Source: Mucilaginibacter sp. (GTDB lineage: Bacteria; Bacteroidota; Bacteroidia; Sphingobacteriales; Sphingobacteriaceae). From it: DNA of 64,000 nt. Under the pieces are notes generated by a model. That model was not told where the DNA came from. It saw nothing but the letters and a program-made list of their open reading frames with translations, and did not search any database. Position numbers and translations under genes: made by a program. Of this stretch, positions 1-9,561 are shown piece after piece (the stretch's first letter is position 1; each line of letters opens with the position of its first letter). The stretch lies in the NCBI GenBank assembly GCA_030445275.1, contig JAUCSE010000053.1, forward strand, positions 1-64,000, read 5' to 3'.

Positions 1-396
1 CATTGATTTATTATCTGTTTTATCCTCTGCTGTAATTACTTTTCCGCTTATTGTGGTGTAAGTAATGGCCTGGGTTATTTTATTAACCACAACTTTTAAT
101 TTGCCGGTGTTAATCACTACATTTCCATCAAACTCTGTTACTGTAAAACCAACATGGGATGTCCAATTGTTATTTACAACCAGTGATGGCGATTGGGAAA
201 ACGATTTCAAAATGGTGTATTTTACTTCGATAATATCGTTACGACATACTTTTATTTTCATCAGTCCCTTATCTAGTGAAAAGCTAACCCCATCAGCTTC
301 TTTTTTATAGGATATGATATTCGCGTTAACATTTTCAGCTTTTAGCCAAAAGCCGGTCAGCAGTATTAAAAACAGGATTAATTTTTGCTTGAGCAT
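1..396 (-). CDS. GH31 family alpha-glycosidase, N-terminal part (cut by window edge)
   Basis: The reverse strand reads open from an ATG at 396 to the window edge, giving 132 residues with no stop, which is why the ORF track missed it. The start MLKQKLILFLILLTGFWLKA is a signal peptide. The following stretch (ADGVSFSLDKGLMKIKVCRNDIIEV, then VVINTGKLKVVVNK and ITYTTISGKVITAEDK) matches the N-terminal beta-sandwich of GH31 alpha-xylosidases and alpha-glucosidases. The catalytic barrel lies outside the window, so the substrate cannot be read; alpha-xylosidase acting on xyloglucan oligosaccharides would suit the adjacent GH74-like remnant. Family call is from recalled pattern, not a search. Confidence 0.7.
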   Translation of the reverse strand, partial: MLKQKLILFLILLTGFWLKAENVNANIISYKKEADGVSFSLDKGLMKIKVCRNDIIEVKYTILKSFSQSPSLVVNNNWTSHVGFTVTEFDGNVVINTGKLKVVVNKITQAITYTTISGKVITAEDKTDNKSM

Positions 397-447
397 AATT
401 TGAGTTTATATCAATTGATGTGTATCTGTGCCATTTGTAATAGTATT

Positions 448-603
448 TTATTTATGAACATCAACTGGATCGCCGTATAAAATCCCCCTGCCGTGAGCTC
501 CGACATAAACCTTTCCATACAATCGGAGACCTCCGGTGATATCGGATAACAGTCCCTTATTGGCAACGGTTACTATCTTTTTAATACCCTTATTCAATAT
601 CAT
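448..603 (-). pseudogene. Remnant of a GH74-like xyloglucanase C-terminus
   Basis: A 51-codon reverse-strand frame ends in GLRLYGKVYVGAHGRGILYG, which closely resembles the last beta-propeller blade of GH74 enzymes (typically ...DPRVYGRVYVGTNGRGI.YGD). The frame runs upstream only to a TAG near 634-636, and no other propeller sequence is seen. It lies directly upstream of the GH31 gene on the same strand, consistent with a decayed xyloglucan locus. It could instead be a tail of another sialidase-type propeller. Confidence 0.45.
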
Positions 604-832
604 TATTAGATGTGGAATTGGTTTATCGGACGGCTAAATTATGTGGTTTTCTTTATTCACTACTTGCCGATATGTTTAATAATAGGTAGTTAAATGTTAA
701 TTTTTCGGTGTATCGCATGGACATTTTCTACTTTCTGGTAGTTTATAACAATTTACCCATATGCTAAGAACCATTTGCGACCTCAGCAAAGAAAGGTGCG
801 TTTTTTAAGGGATAAGTTCCGATAAGCAGACG

Positions 833-1075
833 AAGTTTAAGTTCAAATGGATTATTGCCGGCCAGCAGGAAGAAATCAGGAAACAATAAACCGAAATTAC
901 CGGGCCAAAGGAAGATTTAAAAGAGGCGAGAAAACTGGAAACCAAAGAGTTTATCAATATTGCAGATGGTTACCTGTTAAGCCTTTTAGATGTAGGCCCG
1001 CAAACGCAAGAGGCGCTGCTGCCCAACCATGGTAAGGAACTCGTTTTTTCACAGACACAAATCGTGTGGTGTTGA
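833..1075 (+). pseudogene. Possible decayed gene fragment with one in-frame stop
   Basis: One plus-strand frame reads KFKWIIAGQQEEIRKQ, then TAA at 887-889, then about 60 further codons including KLETKEFINIADGYLLSLLD and TQEALLPNHGKELVF before a TGA. The composition is protein-like on both sides of the stop. I do not recognise the family. The ORF-track entry 847-1035 is a shifted frame over the same DNA. The rest of 604-1280 shows no convincing gene. Confidence 0.2.
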
Positions 1076-1280
1076 TTGCCAAATAATCGTCCTGCCATTC
1101 TTAAAACTAAACTGAACGCCTGGATTGAGAAATAGATCATTAGCTTTGATAAACTTCCCCTTGGAGCCTGTTACCAATTGTGCGAACGTTCCGTTTTTCT
1201 AAGCCAGATAAAGTCAAATCCACAAAAAAACAGGATGCTTTGTAAAACATCCTGTCCTAACACTACCCGGTTACTATGGT

Positions 1281-2270
1281 TTATAGATTATTGCTTTGGG
1301 TATAAGTACCATGAATATTATAGTTTATACCATTTCCAGAGGCATGGTTGTTGGTCACGCTGCCGGAGCCGTTCCACGTATGGATACCGCCCTCATAATT
1401 GCTGTTGGCTGTATTGCTATCGATTGTGGCATTTGTTCCGGTAAATGAAATACCGTCCCCATGGGCACTGATGTGGTTCACGCCATTACTGCTGACGGTA
1501 TTATTCTGGATAAGTATAACATTAGGTGAATCCTGAATCAGCATGCCCGCGATCGCATTACCGGTTACTGTGTTCCCGGTTATGGAAAGGTGATTACAAA
1601 CTCCGGCCACATGTATACCCGTTCCGTAAGGAGAGCCGGTTAACAAATTGCCACTGACGGTGATGTAGGTAGATTCACGTACATAAATATTATGAAAATA
1701 TACCGACTTGCCATTATTATGTAAGTTGCAATTCAGGACACAGGCCGTATCCGCGCGTTTAAGATGTATGCCCATCCCTCCGCAGTTGGTGACCTGTACA
1801 TTGGAGATGGTGACATTTTTGAAATGATTACCTAACGCAGCGATCCAAATTCCGTTGGAGGTGGAATCGGTGGGAATACCGACAATCTTGAGATTTTGAA
1901 CCGTAAGATTTGATAGGCCTTCCTGAGCGGTAGTGATAATATTCATCGCGGTACTGGATGTGATGGTCGTGTTAGGATTACCGGCACCATTCAACGTAAC
2001 ATTTGCTTTCAGGCGGATTGACGAGGTAATCGTCCAGGTTCCGCTAGCCAGGTTAACTGTACCGCCTCCCGCCGCCGCCACATTATCTATAGCGGTTTGT
2101 ATATTTCCGCCCGACGCAACGGTTACGGTTAAGCTGTTTAACGCCAGTTTGCTTGCAGATGCGGCTTTAGGATTGCTGGTAACACCAGGATTCGAATCAC
2201 TGCTTTTTTTACAAGAGATGATTGATAACATGCAAATAGCCGCCATCAGTGAAATTAATGTCTTCTTCAT
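1281..2270 (-). CDS. Right-handed parallel beta-helix lipoprotein
   Basis: 329 residues. The signal sequence ends in a lipobox (LSIISC), so this is a surface or periplasmic lipoprotein. From about residue 50 it has GGNIQTAIDNVAAAGGGTVNLASGTW, the usual entry strand of pectate-lyase-like beta-helix proteins, followed by repeated short rungs rich in N, G and T (for example NLTVQNLKIVG, VTISNVQVTN, ITGNTVTGNAIAG). The family includes polysaccharide lyases, glycosidases and NosD-like proteins; no catalytic signature decides among them here. It lies downstream of the SusC/SusD operon but is separated by 438 bp and a hairpin, so it probably has its own promoter. Confidence 0.75.
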   Translation of the reverse strand: MKKTLISLMAAICMLSIISCKKSSDSNPGVTSNPKAASASKLALNSLTVTVASGGNIQTAIDNVAAAGGGTVNLASGTWTITSSIRLKANVTLNGAGNPNTTITSSTAMNIITTAQEGLSNLTVQNLKIVGIPTDSTSNGIWIAALGNHFKNVTISNVQVTNCGGMGIHLKRADTACVLNCNLHNNGKSVYFHNIYVRESTYITVSGNLLTGSPYGTGIHVAGVCNHLSITGNTVTGNAIAGMLIQDSPNVILIQNNTVSSNGVNHISAHGDGISFTGTNATIDSNTANSNYEGGIHTWNGSGSVTNNHASGNGINYNIHGTYTQSNNL

Positions 2271-2708
2271 AATTTTTGAATTGGTTAAGTTTTATATTTG
2301 GTTGAGTAGTGTTCTGGTTGTCTTCAGTTCAGATCGTTCTATCAAAGAATATCATCCTTCACCCGAGCCATACTTAAAATCTCCGGGAAAGGCATTTTAA
2401 ACCCATGGCGTTACCTACGAAACAAAATAAAACGGACTGTCACCTATGAAAGCGAATGACAAATGCTTAAAGAGATGGCTGTTATAAGTATACTGACGCT
2501 GAATAAAAGCGGAATGCGAACTGATTGAGTTCAGAAAATTGGAAAGAGGATCGTAAACACTATATCCTAAGCATTATTCGGGCAAAACTTTTCCTTCTAA
2601 CTATCTGAAAGAGAATCAGTCATTCATTAGAGGGGTTTTTAAAATAGTAACCCCTCTTTAAGATTTACTTTACAATGAACGGGAGATCATTACTCCCCGG
2701 ATAATTAG
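2271..2708. other. Intergenic region without a recognised gene
   Basis: No convincing reading frame on either strand. The only structure noted is the hairpin listed separately at 2629-2657 plus a weaker GGGAG/CTCCC pair just after the CHRD stop codon. The promoter of the beta-helix gene must lie in the left half, but no clear -7 element stood out. Confidence 0.5.
2629..2657 (-). terminator. Hairpin closing the SusC-SusD-DUF5017-CHRD operon
   Basis: A perfect 9-bp inverted repeat, AGAGGGGTT / AACCCCTCT, lies about 50 bp past the CHRD stop codon. No long T run follows on the minus strand, so it may be a processing or stability element rather than an intrinsic terminator. Confidence 0.5.
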
Positions 2709-3206
2709 TTAATAAGTGTGATCAATACTGATTTGCCCACGTATCTCCCCGCCGGTGTTACTTTGGGTAATAATGGTGTAATACCATTTTCCATTCTTAA
2801 GATCGTCAAGCTCAGCAGGGCTTAAGCTTGAATTATTCCAGATAACCGTAGTGACACTATCGGTCATGTTTTTAGTTTGCCCCGTCACGATGTTCCTCGT
2901 GACGGGTCCTGTTTGGCCGTTCAGGGCCGGGCCGTAAAAATTTGCAGCTGTCATGGTGCCCGACAACCCGTACCAGCTTAATTTGATATTAAATATTTTC
3001 GAATTATTATCATAAACCGCATAAAGCCTGGCGGTTCCGGCGGATGTTCCGGCGGGCACCAATTGGGATACCGACCCATCACCGGTAAATACGGTGTGAC
3101 CTGCATCTACATAATTAGGTTCGCTAACCTTGTTGCAGCTTATAAAAATGCCTGATAGCAGACAGGTGAAAATTACGGCCGGAAAAAACAGAGGAGTTAC
3201 TTTCAT
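2709..3206 (-). CDS. CHRD-domain lipoprotein
   Basis: 165 residues from the ATG at 3206; the ORF-track start at 3227 is a GTG and would push the signal peptide inward. The signal ends in a lipobox (GIFISC). The body carries the CHRD pattern: VFTGDGSVSQLVPAG, ANFYGPALNGQTGPV and, at the end, GKWYYTIITQSNTGGEIRGQI. CHRD domains are common in extracellular bacterial proteins but have no assigned enzymatic role. It is the last gene of the SusC/SusD operon, 30 bp after the DUF5017 gene, so it is probably a cell-surface accessory protein of that uptake system. Confidence 0.7.
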   Translation of the reverse strand: MKVTPLFFPAVIFTCLLSGIFISCNKVSEPNYVDAGHTVFTGDGSVSQLVPAGTSAGTARLYAVYDNNSKIFNIKLSWYGLSGTMTAANFYGPALNGQTGPVTRNIVTGQTKNMTDSVTTVIWNNSSLSPAELDDLKNGKWYYTIITQSNTGGEIRGQISIDHTY

Positions 3207-3236
3207 TTTGATAATATCTTTTGACACGCCTGAAGA

Positions 3237-4160
3237 TTAATTGGTGATGGTTAATGTGATCTGCCTTACCGTTTGCCTGGTAGTTGCTGAATCGGAGTTT
3301 GTTGCAACAAAAGTTACTACATAAGTACCCGGTTTTGTAAACTTATAGGAATACAGGCCTAAGGGATCGGTTTTGGTTTTAATGGCTATGCCGACATCAG
3401 GTGAGACAATTGTCGGGTCAAAGGGCCGCGATATGGCCCAATCCTCGTCGGGAGCGCTGCCAACAGCCGGAGCATTAAACGTTAAACTCGCGTTAGTCAT
3501 TATCCATTGATTAGCATTGTTTAGAATGCTTTTAATGTAAAACCCGCCATTAGAAAATGAATTGACCTGTATATAGGTAGTATCAGGAAAAAAATTCCGG
3601 AAGGTGAAGGAATTTACCACTTCCTTTCTTGGCAAATAAGTAGCCGTTGCCCCAGCAGATACATACTTAAAGGCTATATAAACCGGTTTACCCTTCTGTG
3701 TTATATCGGTGATATTCACATTGCCCGAAGCAACGGTTGAGGCACCGGTTGCAAATCTGGCGCGGCCGGATATGTCTGTCCAGGTAGCTTTTTTTATACT
3801 CGGGGAATCGATTGAGCCGGAAAAATCCGTTGACGCCAATATGGTTACGTTATTATCCGTCGTTGCCTGGGTGGAAGTACCCGGAGTAGTTGTCGTAGTG
3901 GAAAATGTCACCAGGTTTGAATCCGGAGTACGTTGTTTAATATTGGCGAAGGCATAGTTTTTATGGAGTTCACCCGAATAAAATGTGATATAATCGGGAT
4001 TGCCTGCTAAATTAAAGGTAACCGTGTCCTGCGTGGTATAAATCACGGCCCTGGTGGTAACCTTAAAATCGTTGGGCGGTTTTATGCTAACCTTGTTGCA
4101 GCCGGCTACTGCCAGAGACGCCAGGGTAACGATGAAGATAAAGAATCGATTTTTTTTCAT
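3237..4160 (-). CDS. DUF5017-type lipoprotein of a Sus-like operon
   Basis: 307 residues with a lipoprotein signal (SLAVAGC). The N-terminal region contains TTQDTVTFNLAGNPDYITFYSGE, typical of DUF5017 proteins, and the C-terminus (KFTKPGTYVVTFVATNSDS) resembles a PKD or Ig-like strand set. Such proteins commonly follow SusC/SusD and are thought to be surface glycan-binding proteins (SGBP-like). It sits 21 bp after susD, almost certainly in one transcript. Binding function is inferred from position and architecture. Confidence 0.7.
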   Translation of the reverse strand: MKKNRFFIFIVTLASLAVAGCNKVSIKPPNDFKVTTRAVIYTTQDTVTFNLAGNPDYITFYSGELHKNYAFANIKQRTPDSNLVTFSTTTTTPGTSTQATTDNNVTILASTDFSGSIDSPSIKKATWTDISGRARFATGASTVASGNVNITDITQKGKPVYIAFKYVSAGATATYLPRKEVVNSFTFRNFFPDTTYIQVNSFSNGGFYIKSILNNANQWIMTNASLTFNAPAVGSAPDEDWAISRPFDPTIVSPDVGIAIKTKTDPLGLYSYKFTKPGTYVVTFVATNSDSATTRQTVRQITLTITN

Positions 4161-4181
4161 TTCACTTAGGTTATGGGGGAT

Positions 4182-6206
4182 TTAATACCCTGGGTTTTGT
4201 GTAAGCAATTTGTTAAGCATCAAGTCATATGAGGGTATCGGCCAAAAAATATCCTTTGTCGAAATATTTTGGGTAGGCGCAAGTGCCAGGACTACATTTG
4301 CCGGGATCTCGTTGGCGAGGGGCTTAATTCCCGGGTAGGCAGCATTTACTCCGTTGATATCCAAAACAAGGCTTTGGATGGTTGATATTAGTATACCCCA
4401 GCGTTTAAGGTCCTGTTGTCTTAGCGCCTCAAAGCAAAGCTCACGTGATCGTTCATCCTGAATAGCTTTTCTAAACTGTTCTTTGGTTAAGTTGGGTGCA
4501 AGGTCTGGTACGATGGGCGTGGTTAAGTAAGCAGTAGCGTTAGCAGCTGCCCCGGCATAAGTAAATACCGCGCCTGTACTGGAGGCGGAGGAGGCGCCTG
4601 AAGTATTTGTCGGTGCGGTGCCTGTACTGGTACCAGCTGTGGTGACCGTATAAAGCCTCCTGCCTGATGTTACTTGTGTACCAATGGCATAGGAGGTCGC
4701 AGCCGTCCATTGATTGCCGATGCTGATGACCGGTGCGGAAGTAAAGCCACTCCCCTGCACCGTTAATAAAGGCGATACCGTATAAATTTTTGTCGATGAA
4801 TTATACGAGGTGTAAAGTGATATGGCAAGCCCGGTCCCCCCACCTGTTGTATAGGTTAATGTAGGTATCGAAGTATAACCGGTACCGGGCGTGTAACCAA
4901 TGCTATCCACAATTTTTGTAGCAGCGATCGCGCGCCTGCGTACCTGGTTGACAGCGGCGAAAGCTAATGCCGAAGGGCCGTTAACTTCGTTCTCGGCTTC
5001 GGCCTGCATCAGTAATACATCCGCATACCGCAACAAGGGAAAATTTTCACCTGAAGCCATTTGTGTGGACCTGCTTACGGCCGGTTCATACTCCCTGCGC
5101 CATTTTGCGGGCGACCTTGACCACAGCATACCTGCGGTTAAAGGGGCCTTTACGGTACCTGAGTAGGTATAGTTGGAACAATTCCAATCACGTCTGTAGT
5201 CCCCGGGCTCATAGGCGGCATATAAGCGGGGGTGCAGTTTTGCGTATCCGTACACATAACCGGTATCATAAGCGGCACCACCGGCTGAAGTGCTGCCGTT
5301 GCTGCTCGTCATGGTTACACCGACGTAGACACCAACGCCGCCGCCCGCTCCAACCGTGCCAGGAGCTTTTTGACTATAGCCGACCTCCCATATATTTTCC
5401 CTGTTGTAAGCATTTTTTGCTTCGTCAATAAACGGTTGCCTGTAATCAGAAAGTAAGGAATGCTGACCGGATTGAATTACTTTGGTTGACCAGGTTAATG
5501 CATCCGCATACCTTTTGGTATCATTTACCGGCTGGCCGGCCGCGTACAGACAGACGCGCGCCAGCATACCTTCCACTGCGGTGCGGGTAACTCTCTCAGA
5601 ATAGCCTAACGACGCGAAGGTCTGATCATAAAGCATGCCGTCAGCCGCGGTCATATCGGTAATGATCTGATCATACACCCGCTTAACGGGTGTGCGGGCA
5701 ATCTGCCCTTGTGTTGGGTCTGATGTGGCGTGCAGCTGCATCGGAACGTCTCCAAACCATTGCGCCAACATAAAATAATAATAACCTCTTAAAAATAAAG
5801 CCTCCCCCTTAGCCTTTCTTACCGTTGCCGAGTCAACCTTGCCCGCTGATGAAACATCAATATTATCCAGCAGCGTATTCGCATAGTTAATGGAGGCGTA
5901 GCAACCTTTCCAAAAGGCGGTTAATTGAGGGTCGGTTGCAACATTATTGTACTGTGTATATCCGAAATTGGTATTATAAAAGTAGGTTTCATCGGTGCCA
6001 ATGGTCATGTAGGCAGAATAAAACTGACCATAGCTTATACCGCCCTTGATATTGACATAAATACCGGATAAGGCAGCCTGTATCTGTGCATTGGACGTAT
6101 AGGCCTGCACGGGCGTTAACGTACCGGTAGGTACGGTATCCAAAACCTTTTTACATGCTGATAAAGCAGTGATGGAGATGAACAGGATAAGTAATGTGCG
6201 TTTCAT
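4182..6206 (-). CDS. SusD/RagB family glycan-binding lipoprotein with a large insertion
   Basis: 674 residues, longer than the usual 500-600. Lipobox at SITALSAC, then the SusD helical core (ALFLRGYYYFMLAQWFGDVPM, RYADVLLMQAEAENEVNG, RSRELCFEALRQQDLKRWGIL) and the usual C-terminal WPIPSYDLMLNKLLTQNPGY. Between about residues 435 and 560 is a segment alien to the fold: GTGYTSIPTLTYTTGGGTG-type repeats and a WTAATSYAIGTQVTSGRRLY stretch that looks like a small carbohydrate-binding module. It should cap the SusC channel encoded 19 bp upstream and capture oligosaccharides at the surface. The inserted segment could add ligand contacts (inference). Confidence 0.93.
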   Translation of the reverse strand: MKRTLLILFISITALSACKKVLDTVPTGTLTPVQAYTSNAQIQAALSGIYVNIKGGISYGQFYSAYMTIGTDETYFYNTNFGYTQYNNVATDPQLTAFWKGCYASINYANTLLDNIDVSSAGKVDSATVRKAKGEALFLRGYYYFMLAQWFGDVPMQLHATSDPTQGQIARTPVKRVYDQIITDMTAADGMLYDQTFASLGYSERVTRTAVEGMLARVCLYAAGQPVNDTKRYADALTWSTKVIQSGQHSLLSDYRQPFIDEAKNAYNRENIWEVGYSQKAPGTVGAGGGVGVYVGVTMTSSNGSTSAGGAAYDTGYVYGYAKLHPRLYAAYEPGDYRRDWNCSNYTYSGTVKAPLTAGMLWSRSPAKWRREYEPAVSRSTQMASGENFPLLRYADVLLMQAEAENEVNGPSALAFAAVNQVRRRAIAATKIVDSIGYTPGTGYTSIPTLTYTTGGGTGLAISLYTSYNSSTKIYTVSPLLTVQGSGFTSAPVISIGNQWTAATSYAIGTQVTSGRRLYTVTTAGTSTGTAPTNTSGASSASSTGAVFTYAGAAANATAYLTTPIVPDLAPNLTKEQFRKAIQDERSRELCFEALRQQDLKRWGILISTIQSLVLDINGVNAAYPGIKPLANEIPANVVLALAPTQNISTKDIFWPIPSYDLMLNKLLTQNPGY

Positions 6207-6225
6207 AAAAATCTATTTTAATGCG

Positions 6226-9200
6226 TTAAAGGGTTATTTTGGCACCAAGTGTCACCACTTTTGTTCGTGGATATGGCGAAAAATCAAAACCCGGCGTAAG
6301 GTTATTGTCGCTGTAAGTAGAAACTTCCGGATCTGGGCCAGTATAACCGGTCAAGGTCCATAAATTCTGAGCGGACGCATAAACACGTATACTTGTTATG
6401 CTCCAGCGTGCAAGCAGCCTTGGTGGTATGGTATAACCCAGCTGAATGGTTTTCAGGCGAATGTAAGAACCGTCTTCAACCACTCTGTCGGAGTAGAACC
6501 TGGTTCCCCCGGCATTTGCCCTTGGGTACAAGTTACTTGGGTTTGTAGGAGTCCAGCGGTTGGCATAGGTGGCCCACTGGTTCACGTCAACCATTCCCTG
6601 ATTGACTGCCGGGTTTGACCCGCTTTGTGGCACATTGGTTCCCCCCTCCATCTTAATTCGGTTGGCATCCAGAATCTGATTCCCGTAAGACCACTGCAAA
6701 AACACGCTCAGGTCAAAACCCTTGTATGAAAAGCTATTGGAAAGACCACCGAAATGAACAGGATACGGGTTACCGATGGTGGTATAATCCTTAGCATCGA
6801 TCACCCCATCCCCGTTTAAGTCAACGTACTTGGGGTCACCTGGTTGCGGCGAGTTTGCGGGATTGGTATTGGGGTTCGTAATGCTATTTTTCGTACCATA
6901 ATAGGGAATACCTTCCTTTAAAACATAATAGAAACCCGTCTGTCCATTGGGTATTTTGTAAAAATCATTCAATTGGTACAAACCTGCCGACTTATACCCG
7001 TAAAATTGAGCTACGGGTTGTCCCACTATAGCTATATAGTTAGGTATGTTAGCCAAATTGGCATCAAAAGCCCTGACGGTTTGCAATGACTGAGAACCAT
7101 TATTTAAGGCATCCAGTCTGTTTTTATTAAAGGATATATTAAAACTGGTTTGCCATGAAAATTGTTTGGTTTGTACATTCACGGTATTTAATGTGAATTC
7201 AAATCCCCGGTTGCTTACTTTACCGAGGTTGACAAAAGCGTTTGAAAGCCCTGTTGAATATGGCAACGCAGCATTTAACAACAAATTACTGGTCACCTTC
7301 TTATAGTAATCGACCACCAGACTCACGCGGCTGCCAAACAGGTCAAGGTCAAGACCTGCATCCGATTGTACACCGGTTTCCCATTTTAAGTTAGCGTTTG
7401 CCGTAGTGCTTACTACCTGATTATATACATTGTTTTCGTTAAACGAGTAATAGCTGGTACTAAAAACACTACCCGCGTTGGCGGTCAACTGGGACAGGTA
7501 GGCAAAATCTGTTACCCGGTTATTGCCCGTTGCACCGTAACTCAAACGCAATTTAGCGTTGTCAATCCAGGTTAATTTTTTCATGAATTTCTCCTGGCTT
7601 ATCCGCCACGCGAAGGCACCCGATGGAAAATACCCCCAGCGATTGCCGGGTGCAAACTTTGAAGAACCATCCGCCCGAAAACTTGCAGTTAACAGGTACT
7701 TGTCCATCAAACTATAATTAACCCTGCCCAAAAATGACTGCATGGCGCTGCTTGACGCACCTGAACTTACTGTATACGGCGTCCCGGATCCTAAGCCATT
7801 GATCCCAAGCGACTCGTTCGCTATATTGGTAGCGGCGAAGCCGTAACTGCTTACTTTATTGGTTTGCGTTGTAAAACCCACCAAAGCCGTAATATTGTTA
7901 TCCCGGTTTATCGCTTTATGGTATGTTAAGGTATTTTCATTCAAAAAGCTATAGTTATAGGTATTATTGCGACTGCCATTGACCCCATAAGTTTGTCCGA
8001 AGGCGGTCAGGGGGCTGCCCGAGTTCGTGAATGAGTTATGAAACTGGTAATTCTCGCCGTTTTGAATCGTTGCGCCAGCCGTAACGCGTAAAACGAAGTC
8101 CTTCAAAAACGTTACATTTACATACCCGTTTGGCGCCAGGGTACTCAGGTTACGCTCGTTAACTTCATTCAGTGTGCCTATATAGGGGTTTACCCTGTTG
8201 TTCGCCACACCGCCATTGTTAGGGTCGTTGTCTAAAACCTGGTTATTGGCATAATCGTCCGGATTTATGTTGGTATTACTACCTAAAACAGGCCGGTAGG
8301 TCCACAGGCTGGCGATAAAATTGAAGTTAGAACTGTTGACTACCGACCCCGTTGGTACATTTTGAACCGAGGGTATCTGCCCGGAGGAGTTGGTTTTAGC
8401 ATAATTGACATTTACCCCAACCTTGATAGCCTTGGTAATGTCCTGATCAAGTGTAAATCTTCCCTGATATCTTTTAAAACCACTATTGATAATTAAACCT
8501 TCCTGATTATTATAGGAACCCGATATGGTATATGCAGTTTTATCCTTTCTTGCGGAAACAGATATATAGTGATTTTGAAAAACAGGCGTGCTGTTAAAAA
8601 CCAGTTTTTGCCAGTCAATACCCTGCACATTTTTATAATCCTCCAGCGTTTTCCCATTTGTAAAATAGTAGGCATTGGCATAATAGGGGTTAATATCGTT
8701 CTGCAGCCTTACAAACTCGTAAGGGCTCAGCAGCTGCATGACCTTGGTCGGCTTCTGACCGCCGAAATAACCGTCGTAGCTAATTTGGGGCGCAGATGAA
8801 GAGCCGCGTTTAGTGGTGATGATGATAACACCGTTAGAACCCCTTGCCCCATAAATAGCTGTCGCGGATGCATCCTTTAATACTTCGATCGAAGCAACCT
8901 CAGCCGGGTTTATGGAGTTAAAGTTGGCGTCTTCCTGCGGAAATCCGTCGATAACGTATAAGGGGGCAGAGGACTGGGTTACAGAACCGACACCGCGAAT
9001 ATTAATGACCGCATTACTGCCAGGCTGCCCATCGGATGATACCACCTGAAGACCGGCAACCCGGCCGGCCAAAGCGTCGTCTATGGACTTGACGGGCGCT
9101 TTTTGCAAATCCTTGACATTAACAATACCGACAGACCCGGTAATATCCTTGACTTTTTGCTGTCCATAGCCAATAACGACTACTTCATCGAGGCTTGACG

Positions 9201-9561
9201 TATTTTCGAGCAAAGTTATGTCCACGGTTGTTTTAGCACCTATGGTCACTTCCCGCGACATATATCCAATAAAGCTGAATACCAAAACCGATTGATTACC
9301 CGGCGCACTTATGGTAAACTTTCCTCCGTTATCAGTAGTAGCCGTAGTAATTTCGCCCTTAACTTTTACTGTTACACCGGGCAAGGGGCCTTTGGCATCT
9401 TTAACTATGCCACTGACCGCTATTGTCTGCGCGAAAACAGGGTATGAACACAAAAAAAACAATATACCGGGCAATAGACACAAACGCCAAAACCACGCAG
9501 GGGGTATCGAAATTCGGTTACTATCAACATCAGTAGTTTTTGGGGTAATATTTATTCGCAT
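6226..9561 (-). CDS. SusC/RagA family TonB-dependent outer-membrane transporter
   Basis: 1111 residues from the ATG at 9561 (MRINITPK), chosen over the track start 24 codons upstream because the signal segment LCLLPGILFFLCSYPVFAQ then sits near the N-terminus. Domains in order: carboxypeptidase-regulatory-like domain (VSGIVKDAKGPLPGVTVKVKG), TonB plug with the SusC hallmarks (SLDEVVVIGYG, VIDGFPQED, ATAIYGARGSNGVIIITTKRG), then a 22-stranded-type barrel. It imports oligosaccharides across the outer membrane with SusD. The upstream region carries two LacI-type palindromes, so repression by one of the nearby LacI proteins is likely. Confidence 0.95.
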   Translation of the reverse strand: MRINITPKTTDVDSNRISIPPAWFWRLCLLPGILFFLCSYPVFAQTIAVSGIVKDAKGPLPGVTVKVKGEITTATTDNGGKFTISAPGNQSVLVFSFIGYMSREVTIGAKTTVDITLLENTSSLDEVVVIGYGQQKVKDITGSVGIVNVKDLQKAPVKSIDDALAGRVAGLQVVSSDGQPGSNAVINIRGVGSVTQSSAPLYVIDGFPQEDANFNSINPAEVASIEVLKDASATAIYGARGSNGVIIITTKRGSSSAPQISYDGYFGGQKPTKVMQLLSPYEFVRLQNDINPYYANAYYFTNGKTLEDYKNVQGIDWQKLVFNSTPVFQNHYISVSARKDKTAYTISGSYNNQEGLIINSGFKRYQGRFTLDQDITKAIKVGVNVNYAKTNSSGQIPSVQNVPTGSVVNSSNFNFIASLWTYRPVLGSNTNINPDDYANNQVLDNDPNNGGVANNRVNPYIGTLNEVNERNLSTLAPNGYVNVTFLKDFVLRVTAGATIQNGENYQFHNSFTNSGSPLTAFGQTYGVNGSRNNTYNYSFLNENTLTYHKAINRDNNITALVGFTTQTNKVSSYGFAATNIANESLGINGLGSGTPYTVSSGASSSAMQSFLGRVNYSLMDKYLLTASFRADGSSKFAPGNRWGYFPSGAFAWRISQEKFMKKLTWIDNAKLRLSYGATGNNRVTDFAYLSQLTANAGSVFSTSYYSFNENNVYNQVVSTTANANLKWETGVQSDAGLDLDLFGSRVSLVVDYYKKVTSNLLLNAALPYSTGLSNAFVNLGKVSNRGFEFTLNTVNVQTKQFSWQTSFNISFNKNRLDALNNGSQSLQTVRAFDANLANIPNYIAIVGQPVAQFYGYKSAGLYQLNDFYKIPNGQTGFYYVLKEGIPYYGTKNSITNPNTNPANSPQPGDPKYVDLNGDGVIDAKDYTTIGNPYPVHFGGLSNSFSYKGFDLSVFLQWSYGNQILDANRIKMEGGTNVPQSGSNPAVNQGMVDVNQWATYANRWTPTNPSNLYPRANAGGTRFYSDRVVEDGSYIRLKTIQLGYTIPPRLLARWSITSIRVYASAQNLWTLTGYTGPDPEVSTYSDNNLTPGFDFSPYPRTKVVTLGAKITL

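Noticed and set aside
65-310. 81-residue plus-strand ORF at the left end
   Set aside because: It is the shadow of the GH31 N-terminal frame on the opposite strand, which has a signal peptide and family sequence.
847-1035. 62-residue ORF in the left intergenic region
   Set aside because: Arg/Cys-rich composition of a shifted frame; the neighbouring frame over the same DNA is more protein-like, though interrupted.
1933-2400. 155-residue plus-strand ORF opposite the beta-helix gene
   Set aside because: Lies mostly antisense to a clear lipoprotein gene and shows only the hydrophobic bias expected of such shadows.
5063-5431. 122-residue plus-strand ORF inside susD
   Set aside because: Rich in His, Arg and Cys, antisense to the well-supported SusD frame.
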